From assembly GCA_964498785.1 (NCBI GenBank), contig CAZCJL010000020.1:7014-71013 (forward strand): a stretch of DNA of 64,000 nucleotides, written 5' to 3'. Position numbers and translations under genes: made by a program. This document shows positions 25,746 through 35,728 of the stretch, piece after piece; position 1 is the stretch's first letter, and each line of letters starts with the position of its first letter. Source of the DNA: Mariaggregatimicrobium sp964498785. Its GTDB lineage: Bacteria; Zhuqueibacterota; Zhuqueibacteria; Thermofontimicrobiales; Thiofontviventaceae. The notes under the pieces were generated by a model. That model did not search any database. It was not told where the DNA came from and saw nothing but the letters and a program-made list of their open reading frames with translations.

Positions 25746-26228
25746 ATGTCTGAACAGGAATACAATGCGACGATTGTTGTTGTAGATGATGAAGATATGG
25801 TTTTGACAAGTATCGGTTCATTCCTGACTCTTGAAACTGACTATAATGTAAAAACCTTTACCTCGGCAGACAAGGCGATTAAATACATCGAAAATAGTGA
25901 AATCGATCTTGTTATTTCAGATTATCTGATGCCAGAAATGGACGGAATAACCTTTCTTGCAAAAGTCAGAACGATTAAACCGAATGTCCCCCGGATTATT
26001 TTAACTGGTTATGCTGATAAAGAAAATGCAATCAAAGCCATTAATGAGGTTGGGCTTTTTCAATATATTGAAAAACCCTGGGAAAATGATGATTTGTTAA
26101 TTATTATTCGAAACGGCCTTGAAAAGAAAATGCTAATGAATAAGCTTCAATTAAAAGTCGATGAAATAAATAAAGCTTATTCAGATTTACAAAATATACA
26201 GCAGGAAATTTTAAAAACATTTGTTTAA
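25746..26228 (+). CDS. Single-domain response regulator
   Basis: 160 residues. Residues ~9-125 form a receiver domain: acidic pocket D-D-E near 14-16, phospho-acceptor Asp59 in V-I-S-D-Y-L-M-P, Thr87 in I-L-T-G-Y and Lys110 in I-E-K-P-W. The K-P-W ending is common in receivers of RpfG/HD-GYP-type and related regulators. The last ~35 residues form a helix or short coiled coil with no output domain, so signalling is probably by protein contact. No histidine kinase gene is in the window. An AAAAGGAGATAA site precedes the start, and the gene has its own promoter and ends at a strong hairpin. Confidence 0.9.
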   Translation: MSEQEYNATIVVVDDEDMVLTSIGSFLTLETDYNVKTFTSADKAIKYIENSEIDLVISDYLMPEMDGITFLAKVRTIKPNVPRIILTGYADKENAIKAINEVGLFQYIEKPWENDDLLIIIRNGLEKKMLMNKLQLKVDEINKAYSDLQNIQQEILKTFV

Positions 26229-26250
26229 TACATATTCGAGTTTAGAAATA

Positions 26251-26292
26251 AAAATCCCATATCATTTCTATTAATGATATGGGATTTTTTTA
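26251..26292. terminator. Bidirectional intrinsic terminator
   Basis: A perfect 16-base stem (26251-26266 with 26273-26288) closes a six-base loop, followed by T on the plus strand and by T (from AAAA) on the minus strand. It sits between the convergent response-regulator and nuoN genes and can serve both. Confidence 0.85.
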
Positions 26293-26307
26293 ATTAATTA
26301 AATATTT

Positions 26308-27855
26308 TTAGAATAGCATTTTCGCCCATTCAAGCGCCCAGTTCATTAAGCGCGCGGGTAAAATTCCGAGAACTAAAATAAACAGAGTCGATAATCCGAG
26401 TGTTATCCAAACCGGAAACAAACTTTTTTTATCAATGTCTGGGATTTTATTATCAGGTTCTTTCATATACATAACGATGATAATATTGATGTAAAAGTAA
26501 AGCGCTACCATGCTAAATAATAGCGCAACAACTGCGGTTACATAGAATTCGCCATTAATTAATTGTAAGAAAATTTGGATTTTTCCCACGAATCCAACCG
26601 CTGGCGGTATTCCGCCAAGAGAGAACATAGCGACAGACATCATTGCAGCGGCTCCGGGGTATTTTCTGGCGATGCCAGCGAGATCATCCACTGTTTCACA
26701 ATAGTGCTCTCGATGTGTCAAAAAAACAAGCACACCAAAAGCCAGCATATTCATCGCGATATAGCCAATACCGTAAAATAAAACCGCCTGAATTGCTTCA
26801 ATATTATGCGCCATTGGCGCCAGAGCTAACGCCATGTATCCTGCATGAGCAATAGATGAATACGCTAACATCCGTTTAACATTTCGTTGTACAATGGCGA
26901 CAGAATTTCCATAAATGATTGTTAATAGCGCAAAGAAAGCAAATATTTTTGAAAATAACGGATCAAATGCCGGCAATACAATCGATCCGGCAAAGATTTT
27001 TAAAATTACGGCAAAGGCAGCTAATTTGACGGCAACTGACATAAAAGAAGTAACAGGAGTTGCTGCGCCCTCATATACATCGGGCGTCCAGGCATGGAAT
27101 GGTACCAGCGATACTTTAAATGCCAATCCCACAAAAATAAAAATTAACCCCAGCCCCATTATCATTGATTCAGCAGATGAAGTTTGCGCTACTTGCGCTA
27201 ATTGAGTGAGAACGTCATTAATAACTAAAGTGCCTGTCATTCCGTAAATGAATGAAATTCCTAACAGCAGGAATGCGGATGAAAAGCCTCCTAACAGCAG
27301 GTATTTTATTGCAGACTCTCCGACTTTTGAATTATAGCGTTTCAGGCCGACTAGTGCGTAAATAGGAATGGACATCATTTCCAGGGACAGGAAAATCATT
27401 AAGAAATTTTCAGCCGCGATTAAAGTGAGAGCGCCGAGTAACGAAAAACAGAGTAGCAGGTAATAATCATTTGCCGGAATTGATTGTGATAACGTGTATC
27501 TGGCTGATAATAAAATTGTCAAAATTCCGGCTCCGAGAATAGCCAATTTTCCAATATATATCCCGCCACCTGCACGAAGCGAATCATTTAACAGAATTAC
27601 ATTTGCATCTGAAGTTGATTTTCCGAAATAGAGATAAATCGCGGCAACAATCAACAATCCTATCCCTGCAATCCATGTCGATTGTCTGTTACGAGATTCG
27701 ATATCTGCTGTTATTTCTTGTGTACTACTTAGCATTGTAAAAATTGGTTTACGGAAAGCATCAACCAACGTAAGAATGACAATTAAGGCAACTAAACTTA
27801 ATTCTCCGACTAAAAAAATTGGTTCAAATCCTATTTGATTCATATCCAAATCCAA
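26308..27855 (-). CDS. nuoN: NADH-quinone oxidoreductase subunit N
   Basis: 515 residues, about 14 membrane helices, one of the three antiporter-like proton-pumping subunits of complex I. The Proton_antipo_M core is clear: L-E-M-M-S-I-P-I-Y-A-L near residue 155, K-V-S-L-V-P-F-H-A-W-T-P-D-V-Y-E-G near 250, and K-R-M-L-A-Y-S-S-I-A-H-A-G-Y near 330. The Lys and Glu residues of the proton path are kept. It is the last gene of the nuo operon, 68 bases after nuoM, and is followed by the terminator at 26251. Confidence 0.95.
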   Translation of the reverse strand: MDLDMNQIGFEPIFLVGELSLVALIVILTLVDAFRKPIFTMLSSTQEITADIESRNRQSTWIAGIGLLIVAAIYLYFGKSTSDANVILLNDSLRAGGGIYIGKLAILGAGILTILLSARYTLSQSIPANDYYLLLCFSLLGALTLIAAENFLMIFLSLEMMSIPIYALVGLKRYNSKVGESAIKYLLLGGFSSAFLLLGISFIYGMTGTLVINDVLTQLAQVAQTSSAESMIMGLGLIFIFVGLAFKVSLVPFHAWTPDVYEGAATPVTSFMSVAVKLAAFAVILKIFAGSIVLPAFDPLFSKIFAFFALLTIIYGNSVAIVQRNVKRMLAYSSIAHAGYMALALAPMAHNIEAIQAVLFYGIGYIAMNMLAFGVLVFLTHREHYCETVDDLAGIARKYPGAAAMMSVAMFSLGGIPPAVGFVGKIQIFLQLINGEFYVTAVVALLFSMVALYFYINIIIVMYMKEPDNKIPDIDKKSLFPVWITLGLSTLFILVLGILPARLMNWALEWAKMLF

Positions 27856-27923
27856 GTGCTTTTATAACCGATTGATTGTTATTTAATGGTACGAGCGATG
27901 AATCAATTATCAATTCAAAATAC

Positions 27924-29546
27924 CTAATGCGGAACCGGATTTTCGTGATTCGCTTCGACTTCTTCCTTTTTTTGTTCTATTGGTGTTTCTTTAACAAGTT
28001 TTTGTTTCAGGATTTCCGGTTGATATTCGTTAATATAATATTCCACAGATTTATGCATTTTATTCATATAGGGTTTCGGATAAATTCCGATCCAGAAAAC
28101 TGCAATAATAAACGGAACTAAAACAATCATTTCACGATAGCTCAGGTCTTTAAGATTTTTATTTTTATCATTATTCAATGGTCCAAAAAAGACTCGCTGT
28201 ACCATCCACAACATATAATAGGCGCTAAGGATCACTCCGGATGAAGCGAAAACTAACAGCACGAGTCGGAAAATACTGTTTTCAAAAATAAAATAAGACC
28301 ACGCTCCTTTAAAACTGCCTAATAAAATGAGAAATTCGCCTACAAAACCATTTGTGCCGGGTAATGCGACCGAAGAAAGCGTTATAATCATAAATGAAAC
28401 CGAGAGCAGCGGTAAGCGATAAGCCAAGCCTCCAAAGTCTCCGATTTCCCTGGTGTGTCTTCTTTCGTAAATCATTCCCACAAGCAAAAAGAGGGCACCA
28501 GTGGAGACACCATGATTCACCATTTGTAGAATTCCGCCTTCGATTGCTTCCGGTGTCATTGCGAAAACACCGAGCATAACATAACCCAAATGACTTATTG
28601 ATGAATACGCGACAAGTTTTTTAAGATCGCTTTGGGCGAGCGCCAAAAAAGCGCCATAAACAATGCCAATAACAGCGAGTAGCTGCATTAACGGAGCTGC
28701 AATTTCTGCAGCTTCAGCGAATAAAGGAATACCGAGTCTTACAAAACCATATCCGCCCATTTTCAATAATACACCAGCAAGAATAACCGAACCAGCGGTT
28801 GGCGCTTCCACGTGTGCATCCGGGAGCCAGGTATGAAACGGAAACATGGGCACTTTAATTGCAAATGCAAGTGCGAACGCAGCAAAGAGCCAAAGCTGAG
28901 CTTGTACGGGAATATCTAATTGAAATAATTTTTCAAATTCAAAGGTGAAGCTTCCAAATTGCTGTTTCGCTATTATCGCAAGGTAAATGATTCCTGCTAA
29001 CATCATCAGGGAACCAATTACCGTAAACAGTACAAATTTAACCGTGGCATAAATACGCCTGGGACCTCCCCAAATTCCGATCAGGAAAAACATCGGGATT
29101 AACATTAATTCCCAGAAGATGTAAAAGATAAATAGGTTTAGCGCAACAAAAGCACCCAGCATGGTGGATTCCAAAAATAACAGCCAGATGTAATATTCTT
29201 TCTTTCTTTTTTGAATATATTTAAAAGAACTCAACACCGTGAACGGCATCATAATGGTTGTAAGCATAAACAGTAAAATAGAGATTCCATCGATTCCAAC
29301 GTGATAATTGAGATCAAATTGCGGAACCCAGGGCACTTTTTCAACAAATTGAAACTGTGATGTTGAATTTTCAAAACCGAGCAACATGTAGACAGACACC
29401 AACATGGCGACACTTGTAATGATTAATGATAGCCAGCCATAAATAGATGCCGAGCTTTTTTCTTTCAAAGAGTCCCGATCCGGAATAAACATCAACAATA
29501 TTGCGCCAAGTGCCGGGATTAAGATTGTCCAGGAAATTATGCCCAT
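27924..29546 (-). CDS. nuoM: NADH-quinone oxidoreductase subunit M
   Basis: 540 residues, about 14 membrane helices. Antiporter-like membrane subunit of complex I, with F-W-E-L-M-L-I-P-M near residue 145 (the conserved Glu), a P-M-F-P-F-H-T-W-L-P-D-A-H-V-E-A-P-T block near 235 and L-K-K-L-V-A-Y-S-S-I-S-H-L-G near 310. The C-terminal ~30 residues are a charged tail after the last helix. It lies 50 bases after nuoL. Confidence 0.95.
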   Translation of the reverse strand: MGIISWTILIPALGAILLMFIPDRDSLKEKSSASIYGWLSLIITSVAMLVSVYMLLGFENSTSQFQFVEKVPWVPQFDLNYHVGIDGISILLFMLTTIMMPFTVLSSFKYIQKRKKEYYIWLLFLESTMLGAFVALNLFIFYIFWELMLIPMFFLIGIWGGPRRIYATVKFVLFTVIGSLMMLAGIIYLAIIAKQQFGSFTFEFEKLFQLDIPVQAQLWLFAAFALAFAIKVPMFPFHTWLPDAHVEAPTAGSVILAGVLLKMGGYGFVRLGIPLFAEAAEIAAPLMQLLAVIGIVYGAFLALAQSDLKKLVAYSSISHLGYVMLGVFAMTPEAIEGGILQMVNHGVSTGALFLLVGMIYERRHTREIGDFGGLAYRLPLLSVSFMIITLSSVALPGTNGFVGEFLILLGSFKGAWSYFIFENSIFRLVLLVFASSGVILSAYYMLWMVQRVFFGPLNNDKNKNLKDLSYREMIVLVPFIIAVFWIGIYPKPYMNKMHKSVEYYINEYQPEILKQKLVKETPIEQKKEEVEANHENPVPH

Positions 29547-29596
29547 GAATTAACTCCAAGTAAATTTATCTTTTCGAATAAAATCGAAAGTTCATA

Positions 29597-31546
29597 TTAG
29601 TAAATATAAAAAGCAAAAATAACGGCTATTGCGGCCCCAAAAATAATGTAGAGACCATACGCCTGAATATTTCCGGTTTGCAAAAATGAGAACAGTGTGG
29701 AAACTTGTCGCCACCCTTTTGCCGATCCATTAGCAGCGCCATCAATTATTTTTTTGTCGGAAATATTTAAAAATATTTTAGTCGCGAGAAATTTTATCGG
29801 GTTGATAACAACTTTGTCATATATTTCATCAACAAAATATTTATTCCATAATAGCCTGGGAATGCCGGTGTACTTTTCTGGTTCAGGCAGTTCTTTTTTC
29901 ACTTCACGATACAACCGGGAAGCAATGAACCAACCGATGACGGCAATGACAACCGAAAAAAGCATCAACAAATATTCAACAGAGTGGCTGTAATGATGGA
30001 GCTCCACATGTCCGTATTTAGTAACTACTGGCTCGAGATAATGATGGAAAAAATTGGGAATTAACCCGCCGGAGAGAAGTTTTGGAATTCCGATCCATCC
30101 ACCGATAAGAGAAAGAACGCCAAGAATTACCAGTGGAAGTGTCATTGTCGATGGCGATTCGTGTAAATGATGCGCCTGCTCTTTTGTGCCCCTGAATTTT
30201 CCGAAAAAAGTGAGATATACTAATCTAAACATATAAAATGCAGTGAAGAGCGCCGCAATTGCGCCAATTGCCCAGACAATTTTGCTACCATGGCCGGAAG
30301 CAAATACATTCCACAAAATTTCATCTTTTGAGAAAAACCCTGCAAACGGAGGAATGCCGGCAATCGCTAATGTCGCCAGAAGAAAGGTGAGATAGGTTGT
30401 GGGCATAAATTTCTTCAATCCGCCCATAAACCGAATATCCTGTTCGCCGCCCATTGCATGAATGACACTACCGGAGCCAAGAAATAAACAGGCTTTAAAG
30501 AAAGCGTGTGTCATCAAATGAAATATGGCGATTACGAATGCACCTGCACCTGCGGCCATAAACATAAATCCAAGTTGGCTAACGGTTGAATACGCCAGCA
30601 CCTTTTTTATATCGTTCTGATAAACAGCGATTGTTGCTGAAAAGAGTGCGGTAAGTGCTCCGACCCATAACACAACCTGCATTGCAACAGGTGCTGCAAT
30701 GTAAAGCCCGTGAAAACGACACACCATATAAACACCGGCAGTTACCATTGTGGCAGCGTGAATAAGTGCAGAAACCGGTGTCGGGCCAGCCATCGCATCG
30801 GGAAGCCATACGTAAAGCGGAATTTGCGCTGATTTTCCCGTCGCACCAATGAACAAACAGATTGCAGCGACATTTGTCCAGAAAAATGTCATTGAATTTT
30901 GATGATGAAAAAATTCGTTCACTTCAGAAATGGTCAGCGAGCCAACATTTGCAAAAATAAGGAACATTCCAAGTAAAAAGCCAAAATCACCAATTCGGTT
31001 GACAATAAATGCTTTTTTTCCTGCAATTGCTTTTTCTTCTTCTTTATACCAAAAACCAATTAACAGATAGCTACACAGACCGACGCCTTCCCAACCAACA
31101 AACATTACCGGCATGGAATCGCCAAGAATCAGAAGTAGCATTGCAAAGACGAATAAGTTAAGGTATGAAAAATATCGAACGCTGGATTCATCTTTGTGAA
31201 TATACCCAATAGAATAGAAATGTATAACTGAACTCACTCCCGTCACGACGAGTAGCATAACTGCGGAAAGATGATCAATCATAAAAGTCAATTTCAGTTG
31301 AAGTCCTCCCACATTCATCCATTCATACGGTGTAAATGCAAGAAAATCAACACCAGTCATTTTAATAAAAACGGCATAAAGCGATAGGATAAAAGAAGTT
31401 GCGACAGTGCTAAAAGCCAAAATGCCAGCTAATTTCTCTCCCCATATCTCTTTTTTGCGGTAGGCATTGGTAGCAGCTACCACTCCGTTTAAGAAGGCTC
31501 CGATTAACGGTAATATTATGATAATTAATATAAGGCTGCTCTGCAT
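29597..31546 (-). CDS. nuoL: NADH-quinone oxidoreductase subunit L
   Basis: 649 residues. Distal proton-pumping subunit of complex I: about 15 antiporter helices, then the long C-terminal part expected to form the lateral helix and a final membrane anchor. Key segments are G-W-E-G-V-G-L-C-S-Y-L-L-I-G-F-W near residue 150, the P-L-Y-V-W-L-P-D-A-M-A-G-P-T-P-V-S block near 245 and K-K-V-L-A-Y-S-T-V-S-Q-L-G near 315. Length is normal for the family. It starts six bases after nuoK. Confidence 0.95.
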   Translation of the reverse strand: MQSSLILIIIILPLIGAFLNGVVAATNAYRKKEIWGEKLAGILAFSTVATSFILSLYAVFIKMTGVDFLAFTPYEWMNVGGLQLKLTFMIDHLSAVMLLVVTGVSSVIHFYSIGYIHKDESSVRYFSYLNLFVFAMLLLILGDSMPVMFVGWEGVGLCSYLLIGFWYKEEEKAIAGKKAFIVNRIGDFGFLLGMFLIFANVGSLTISEVNEFFHHQNSMTFFWTNVAAICLFIGATGKSAQIPLYVWLPDAMAGPTPVSALIHAATMVTAGVYMVCRFHGLYIAAPVAMQVVLWVGALTALFSATIAVYQNDIKKVLAYSTVSQLGFMFMAAGAGAFVIAIFHLMTHAFFKACLFLGSGSVIHAMGGEQDIRFMGGLKKFMPTTYLTFLLATLAIAGIPPFAGFFSKDEILWNVFASGHGSKIVWAIGAIAALFTAFYMFRLVYLTFFGKFRGTKEQAHHLHESPSTMTLPLVILGVLSLIGGWIGIPKLLSGGLIPNFFHHYLEPVVTKYGHVELHHYSHSVEYLLMLFSVVIAVIGWFIASRLYREVKKELPEPEKYTGIPRLLWNKYFVDEIYDKVVINPIKFLATKIFLNISDKKIIDGAANGSAKGWRQVSTLFSFLQTGNIQAYGLYIIFGAAIAVIFAFYIY

Positions 31547-31552
31547 ATAAAA

Positions 31553-31885
31553 TTAGCCCCTTTCTGATGTATATGTTTCAACGCTAATTGTGCCGGTTCG
31601 TTTAAACAAGTGGACGATAATAGCAATGCCGACAGCAACTTCACATGCTGCAACGACAAATATCATTAGAGTTAGTATTTGGCCATCATGATTTAGGTGG
31701 AGGCGCGAGAAATAAATGAAGCTTAAATTAACGGCATTCAGCATTAATTCTACTCCCATTAGCATGTGAAGAAGTGTTCTCCTGAAAAGAACGGTCATCC
31801 CGCCTAATGCAAATAAGAGTAATACGACGGCAATTGAGTATATTCCACCGCTTCCGATTATGAAGTCAGTAAAAGGGTTATTCAT
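31553..31885 (-). CDS. nuoK: NADH-quinone oxidoreductase subunit K
   Basis: 110 residues with three membrane helices, small membrane subunit of complex I. The conserved G-V-E-L-M-L-N-A-V-N-L segment (first proton-path Glu) is at residues ~39-49, and the second conserved Glu is in A-A-C-E-V-A-V-G near residue 83. The start overlaps the nuoJ stop by one base. Confidence 0.95.
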   Translation of the reverse strand: MNNPFTDFIIGSGGIYSIAVVLLLFALGGMTVLFRRTLLHMLMGVELMLNAVNLSFIYFSRLHLNHDGQILTLMIFVVAACEVAVGIAIIVHLFKRTGTISVETYTSERG

Positions 31886-32430
31886 TATTTTTTACCTTTC
31901 CAATCCAGTTGAACTATGGCAATAACTGCCACGATAGCAGCGAATAAAAGAGTAGAAACGAATTCAAATGCAAATAAATATTTCGTTAATAATTCTTTGG
32001 AAAATATCTTGATACCACCATATATGTTTGGGATGTCAGCACTTGAAAAATCTGAATTTAATATGGAAATAAAAGCTCCGTCCGATTTAATGATTGCAGA
32101 AAGTTTGAATATAAAAAAGATGATTACCAAAAATAATATTGGAGCGCCAAGCCAGAAAAATTTAGAAAATGGTTTTGCATAATCCTCACTTTTAATATCC
32201 AGTAACATGATAAAATACACAATTAACACCATAACTGCTCCGGCATAAATGATCACCTGAAACACAGCGATACTATGCGCATGAAGTTGAGCGTACATCG
32301 CAGCTAAAGCAAGCATCGTGGTTAAAAGACCCATCGCACCACGAATCGGATGTTTTGCTATTAACAGTATTATTGCTCCGGCAATGGATACTATCCCGAA
32401 AAATATATACATGAGAATGTTAAAATCCAT
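31885..32430 (-). CDS. nuoJ: NADH-quinone oxidoreductase subunit J
   Basis: 181 residues with five membrane helices. ATG at 32430 is preferred over the upstream TTG at 32451 because it follows AAAGGA at the right distance and removes a polar extension. The conserved third helix with V-I-I-Y-A-G-A-V-M-V-L (the pi-bulge segment linking quinone chemistry to pumping) is near residues 60-70. The gene is between nuoI and nuoK, as expected. Confidence 0.93.
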   Translation of the reverse strand: MDFNILMYIFFGIVSIAGAIILLIAKHPIRGAMGLLTTMLALAAMYAQLHAHSIAVFQVIIYAGAVMVLIVYFIMLLDIKSEDYAKPFSKFFWLGAPILFLVIIFFIFKLSAIIKSDGAFISILNSDFSSADIPNIYGGIKIFSKELLTKYLFAFEFVSTLLFAAIVAVIAIVQLDWKGKK

Positions 32431-32466
32431 TTCATTTCCTTTGTTTATCAAAAATGCTGATAATAA

Positions 32467-33027
32467 TTATTGTGGATTATAGCCGTGAATCACTTCGTCA
32501 TTAACAATTTTATTCCAGTTTAACAGTGTTTCTTTGTTATATATCATTTTAACGCGATTGTAATCTACAAGGTCATTCGTGACCGGCAGCATTCGAATTG
32601 CATCCACAGGGCACGCTTCCACGCAAAATCCGCAGAATATACATCGGCTCACATCAATCTCAAAAACGTCCGGCATTTTTTGAATATTCGGATCGTGAGA
32701 TTCTTTTGCAACAATTGTAATACAAGAAGCCGGACAATTTGTTGCGCACATTTTACAGGCAACACATCGAGGAGAACCATCTGTTCGCTGCACCAGCACA
32801 TGTCTGCCGCGATTATTTTCAGAATAGTCATCTCTCATTTCTTCCGGATATAGAATGACAACTCCTCCCTTTCGGAACGTCAACCATTTCCACATATTGC
32901 GGAAAAAATGTTTTGATGTGATCAGAATTCCTCTTCCAACTTCTTTCACATAAATTCGATCCAGGAACGACATTTTATTTTTATCATAATATTTCATATC
33001 CGGTAAGCCGGGAATTTGATAACTCAT
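32467..33027 (-). CDS. nuoI: NADH-quinone oxidoreductase subunit I
   Basis: 186 residues. Ferredoxin-like subunit carrying clusters N6a and N6b: C-V-A-C-K-M-C-A-T-N-C-P and C-I-F-C-G-F-C-V-E-A-C-P are both intact. It passes electrons from the NuoG side towards NuoB. The N-terminal ~60 residues carry the usual amphipathic membrane-contact helix. It starts one base after the nuoH stop. Confidence 0.95.
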   Translation of the reverse strand: MSYQIPGLPDMKYYDKNKMSFLDRIYVKEVGRGILITSKHFFRNMWKWLTFRKGGVVILYPEEMRDDYSENNRGRHVLVQRTDGSPRCVACKMCATNCPASCITIVAKESHDPNIQKMPDVFEIDVSRCIFCGFCVEACPVDAIRMLPVTNDLVDYNRVKMIYNKETLLNWNKIVNDEVIHGYNPQ

Positions 33028-33028
33028 A

Positions 33029-34225
33029 TTAAAAGCCTCCTAAAGCCACGATAATGATAGAAACAACAAGATTGAGTATTGCAAGAGGAAGTAAATATTT
33101 CCATCCTAATTTCATCAACTGGTCATAACGAAATCTTGGCAAACTCCAGCGCATCTGTTGCAGCCCCCAACAAAAGAAAAAGACTTTAAATGTGAAGGAA
33201 AAAACCTGTAAAAGTACTACACTCGCATGAGAAAGTGCAAGTGAACTTCCCCAGGGAAAAACAAATCCATCTGCTGTGAGCCATGGGACTGAGTATCCTC
33301 CAAAAAACAGGGTGGTTATCATAACAGCAACGAACGTAATTTCGATGAATTCTGCAAACATAAATAGCAACATTTTAAAACCGGAATATTCAGTAAAATA
33401 TCCGGAGATAATTTCAGATTCTGCTTCTGGTAAATCAAAGGGAATCCGTTTGTTTTCGGCAACAGCGGATGCAAGAAATAAGAAAAAAGCCACAGGTTGC
33501 AAAAAAATACCCCACTTGGGCAGCCATCCCCATGCAAGCTGTTCCTGAGCCTGAACCAGATTCCACAAGTCCACTTGTTCATAAATAAAAATAATTCCCA
33601 CCAACGCAAGTCCCATGCTCACTTCATAAGAAATCATTTGTGCAGCCGATCTCATTGCGCCCATCATCGAAAATTTATTATTAGAAGACCAGCCAGCTAA
33701 TATTGCTCCGAATACTCCGATACTTCCAATTGCAAAAACAAAAAGCAAACCAACGTTCAAATTTACAACTTGAATCCGGAAGGAAAAATCCGGTAACTGA
33801 GTTGTAAAATATTCAGGCAGCCATGGAATCCATTTCAAGTACCATGCTTGAAAAAATTCAGCCGGTTTCATGATGCCGCCGAAGGGTACAACAATAACTG
33901 ACAGGACTGCGGGTATAAATGCAAAAAAGATAGCGACATTATACATTAACATGTCATACGCTCGGGGCTTAAAATCTTCCTTAATTAAACACTTGATTGC
34001 GTCTGCCAGGTTATTGATAAACCCCCATAACGCAAGTTTTTTATTCCCTGGCAGCGGGATGCTTGCCCGGTTTGCTCCGATTCTATCCTGCAGTTGTGCA
34101 GATTGTTTTCGTTCGGACCAACTCATTACGGCTCCCATCATAAACATAAACAGGAACACTATAGTCGCCATAAAAAGACTGGAAAAAAGATGAGTAATAT
34201 TTATTCCCAAAATTGTAGATTCCAT
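33029..34225 (-). CDS. nuoH: NADH-quinone oxidoreductase subunit H
   Basis: 398 residues with eight or more membrane helices, the subunit that forms the quinone entry channel with NuoB and NuoD. Conserved segments: W-S-E-R-K-Q-S-A-x-L-Q-D-R-I-G-A-N-R-A near residues 30-50, S-Y-E-V-S-M-G near residue 200, and the A-E-N-K-R-I-P-F-D-L-P-E-A-E-S-E block near 258-273. It is slightly longer than the E. coli subunit because of an insert around residues 115-145. It lies between nuoG and nuoI. Confidence 0.95.
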   Translation of the reverse strand: MESTILGINITHLFSSLFMATIVFLFMFMMGAVMSWSERKQSAQLQDRIGANRASIPLPGNKKLALWGFINNLADAIKCLIKEDFKPRAYDMLMYNVAIFFAFIPAVLSVIVVPFGGIMKPAEFFQAWYLKWIPWLPEYFTTQLPDFSFRIQVVNLNVGLLFVFAIGSIGVFGAILAGWSSNNKFSMMGAMRSAAQMISYEVSMGLALVGIIFIYEQVDLWNLVQAQEQLAWGWLPKWGIFLQPVAFFLFLASAVAENKRIPFDLPEAESEIISGYFTEYSGFKMLLFMFAEFIEITFVAVMITTLFFGGYSVPWLTADGFVFPWGSSLALSHASVVLLQVFSFTFKVFFFCWGLQQMRWSLPRFRYDQLMKLGWKYLLPLAILNLVVSIIIVALGGF

Positions 34226-34271
34226 TCAACATGCCTCTCATGTATTTCTTTTATCGCTGAATTTCTTGATT

Positions 34272-35723
34272 TTAAAATTTTGATCGGACTTCGTGTACAG
34301 TTTTTCCCAGGGGTTCGATGTCCAGTTCCTTTAATAAGTCTACAAAGAAAAGCAGATCATCATAATTCCCGATTCCGTTCACTGCTTTTCTGAACGGCTG
34401 AACGACCCCGTCACAATTCGTAAAGGAGCCATGTTTTTCTGCAGGGCTACGTCCTGCCAGTAACCATTTTGCTTTGTCCGAAATTTGTTCTCTAACAGTG
34501 GAAAGTACAATCAATTCCAAACCATCCAATTTTTCAAACGGAGCATTCGTTCCCCACACAAATGCGTATTTGAATTCACTGATAATCATTTCTGTAATAT
34601 TTTTTGCCTGTGGGAATATCGCTTTTATTCCGGATAAATTAGGCGTTTTGTCCGCATTAATAAGCAAATCATCTTTTTGAATTTCTGTTGATGATTTTTG
34701 CCAGAATCGATCTGCCTTATAGAATACGCTTTTTATTTTTAATTGATCGATTAATTGATTAACCAGGGCAAGCTCTTCATTGGTGGCATGTGATGAGAGC
34801 ACAAAAGCAAATTCATCCGCGTTTTTCTTGAGAAGCTTGGCCAAATCCTTTACAAATGTTTTATATTCCACGGCCGAATGATTTTGATGAACACCAGATG
34901 TTCGATTTTCGGGTGCATCGAGATAATAATCTCGCCCAAAATCACACATCCACGTTTTATTGATGTCTTCATTTTCTCGGGGTATTACACGGTAAATTTC
35001 ATTATCGTTTGATTCAATATAAATATTACAACCGCGTGAACATCCGGCACAGACAGATTCTGTCGAATGTAAATTCCATACACGTTCTTTAAATCGGAAT
35101 CTTCGATCGGTAAGCGCGCCTACCGGACAAATGTCAGTTACACACAGGCTGTATGGATCATCAAAAGTATCGTTAGAGGCTAATGAGACAAAAGAATTAT
35201 CGCCCCGCGCAAGGATTCCTAATTTTTGTGTTTTTGATATTTCTCTGGTAAATCGGACACAACGAGAACAGGTGACACACCTCTCTGCATCGTAGATAAT
35301 GCGCTCGCTAAAGATTACCAATTTTTCTTTGGCAACTTTGGTTTCATTGAAGCGAGATTTATCACCAGAGAACATCATATATTGATCTTGAAGCATGCAT
35401 TCGCCGGCTTTATCACAAATCGGGCAATCCAGGGGATGGTTAATCAGCATAAATTCGAGAATTGCTTTCCTCATTTCGGCAATTTCAGGAGTGTTCGTGT
35501 AAATGATCATGCCATTGGCAACCGATGTCATACAGGCAGGTTGTGGCTTCGGATTTTTTTCAATTTTGACCAGACACATCCGACAATTACCACTTTCAGT
35601 AAGGTGTTTATGATAACAGAAACGAGGAATATAGATACCATTTTGTTCGCACGCATCAATAATCAGTGTTCCCTGCGGAACAGTCAGTTCTTTACCATCG
35701 ACAGTAATCGTAACTTCTTTCAT
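34272..35723 (-). CDS. nuoG: NADH-quinone oxidoreductase subunit G, short form
   Basis: 483 residues, whereas NuoG is usually 680-900. The N-terminal iron-sulfur part is complete: the 2Fe-2S ligands (C-Y-H-K-H, G-N-C-R-M-C, P-A-C), the His/Cys N5 cluster (H-P-L-D-C-P-I-C-D-K-A-G-E-C), the N4 pair (C-V-T-C-S-R-C, C-P-V-G) and a C-x2-C-x3-C with a later Cys for an N7-like cluster near residues 223-257. The following molybdopterin-like region is reduced to about 210 residues. The electron path is intact, so the subunit is probably functional with a shrunken catalytically idle domain. It lies six bases after nuoF. Confidence 0.9.
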   Translation of the reverse strand: MKEVTITVDGKELTVPQGTLIIDACEQNGIYIPRFCYHKHLTESGNCRMCLVKIEKNPKPQPACMTSVANGMIIYTNTPEIAEMRKAILEFMLINHPLDCPICDKAGECMLQDQYMMFSGDKSRFNETKVAKEKLVIFSERIIYDAERCVTCSRCVRFTREISKTQKLGILARGDNSFVSLASNDTFDDPYSLCVTDICPVGALTDRRFRFKERVWNLHSTESVCAGCSRGCNIYIESNDNEIYRVIPRENEDINKTWMCDFGRDYYLDAPENRTSGVHQNHSAVEYKTFVKDLAKLLKKNADEFAFVLSSHATNEELALVNQLIDQLKIKSVFYKADRFWQKSSTEIQKDDLLINADKTPNLSGIKAIFPQAKNITEMIISEFKYAFVWGTNAPFEKLDGLELIVLSTVREQISDKAKWLLAGRSPAEKHGSFTNCDGVVQPFRKAVNGIGNYDDLLFFVDLLKELDIEPLGKTVHEVRSKF

Positions 35724-35728
35724 AAAAA

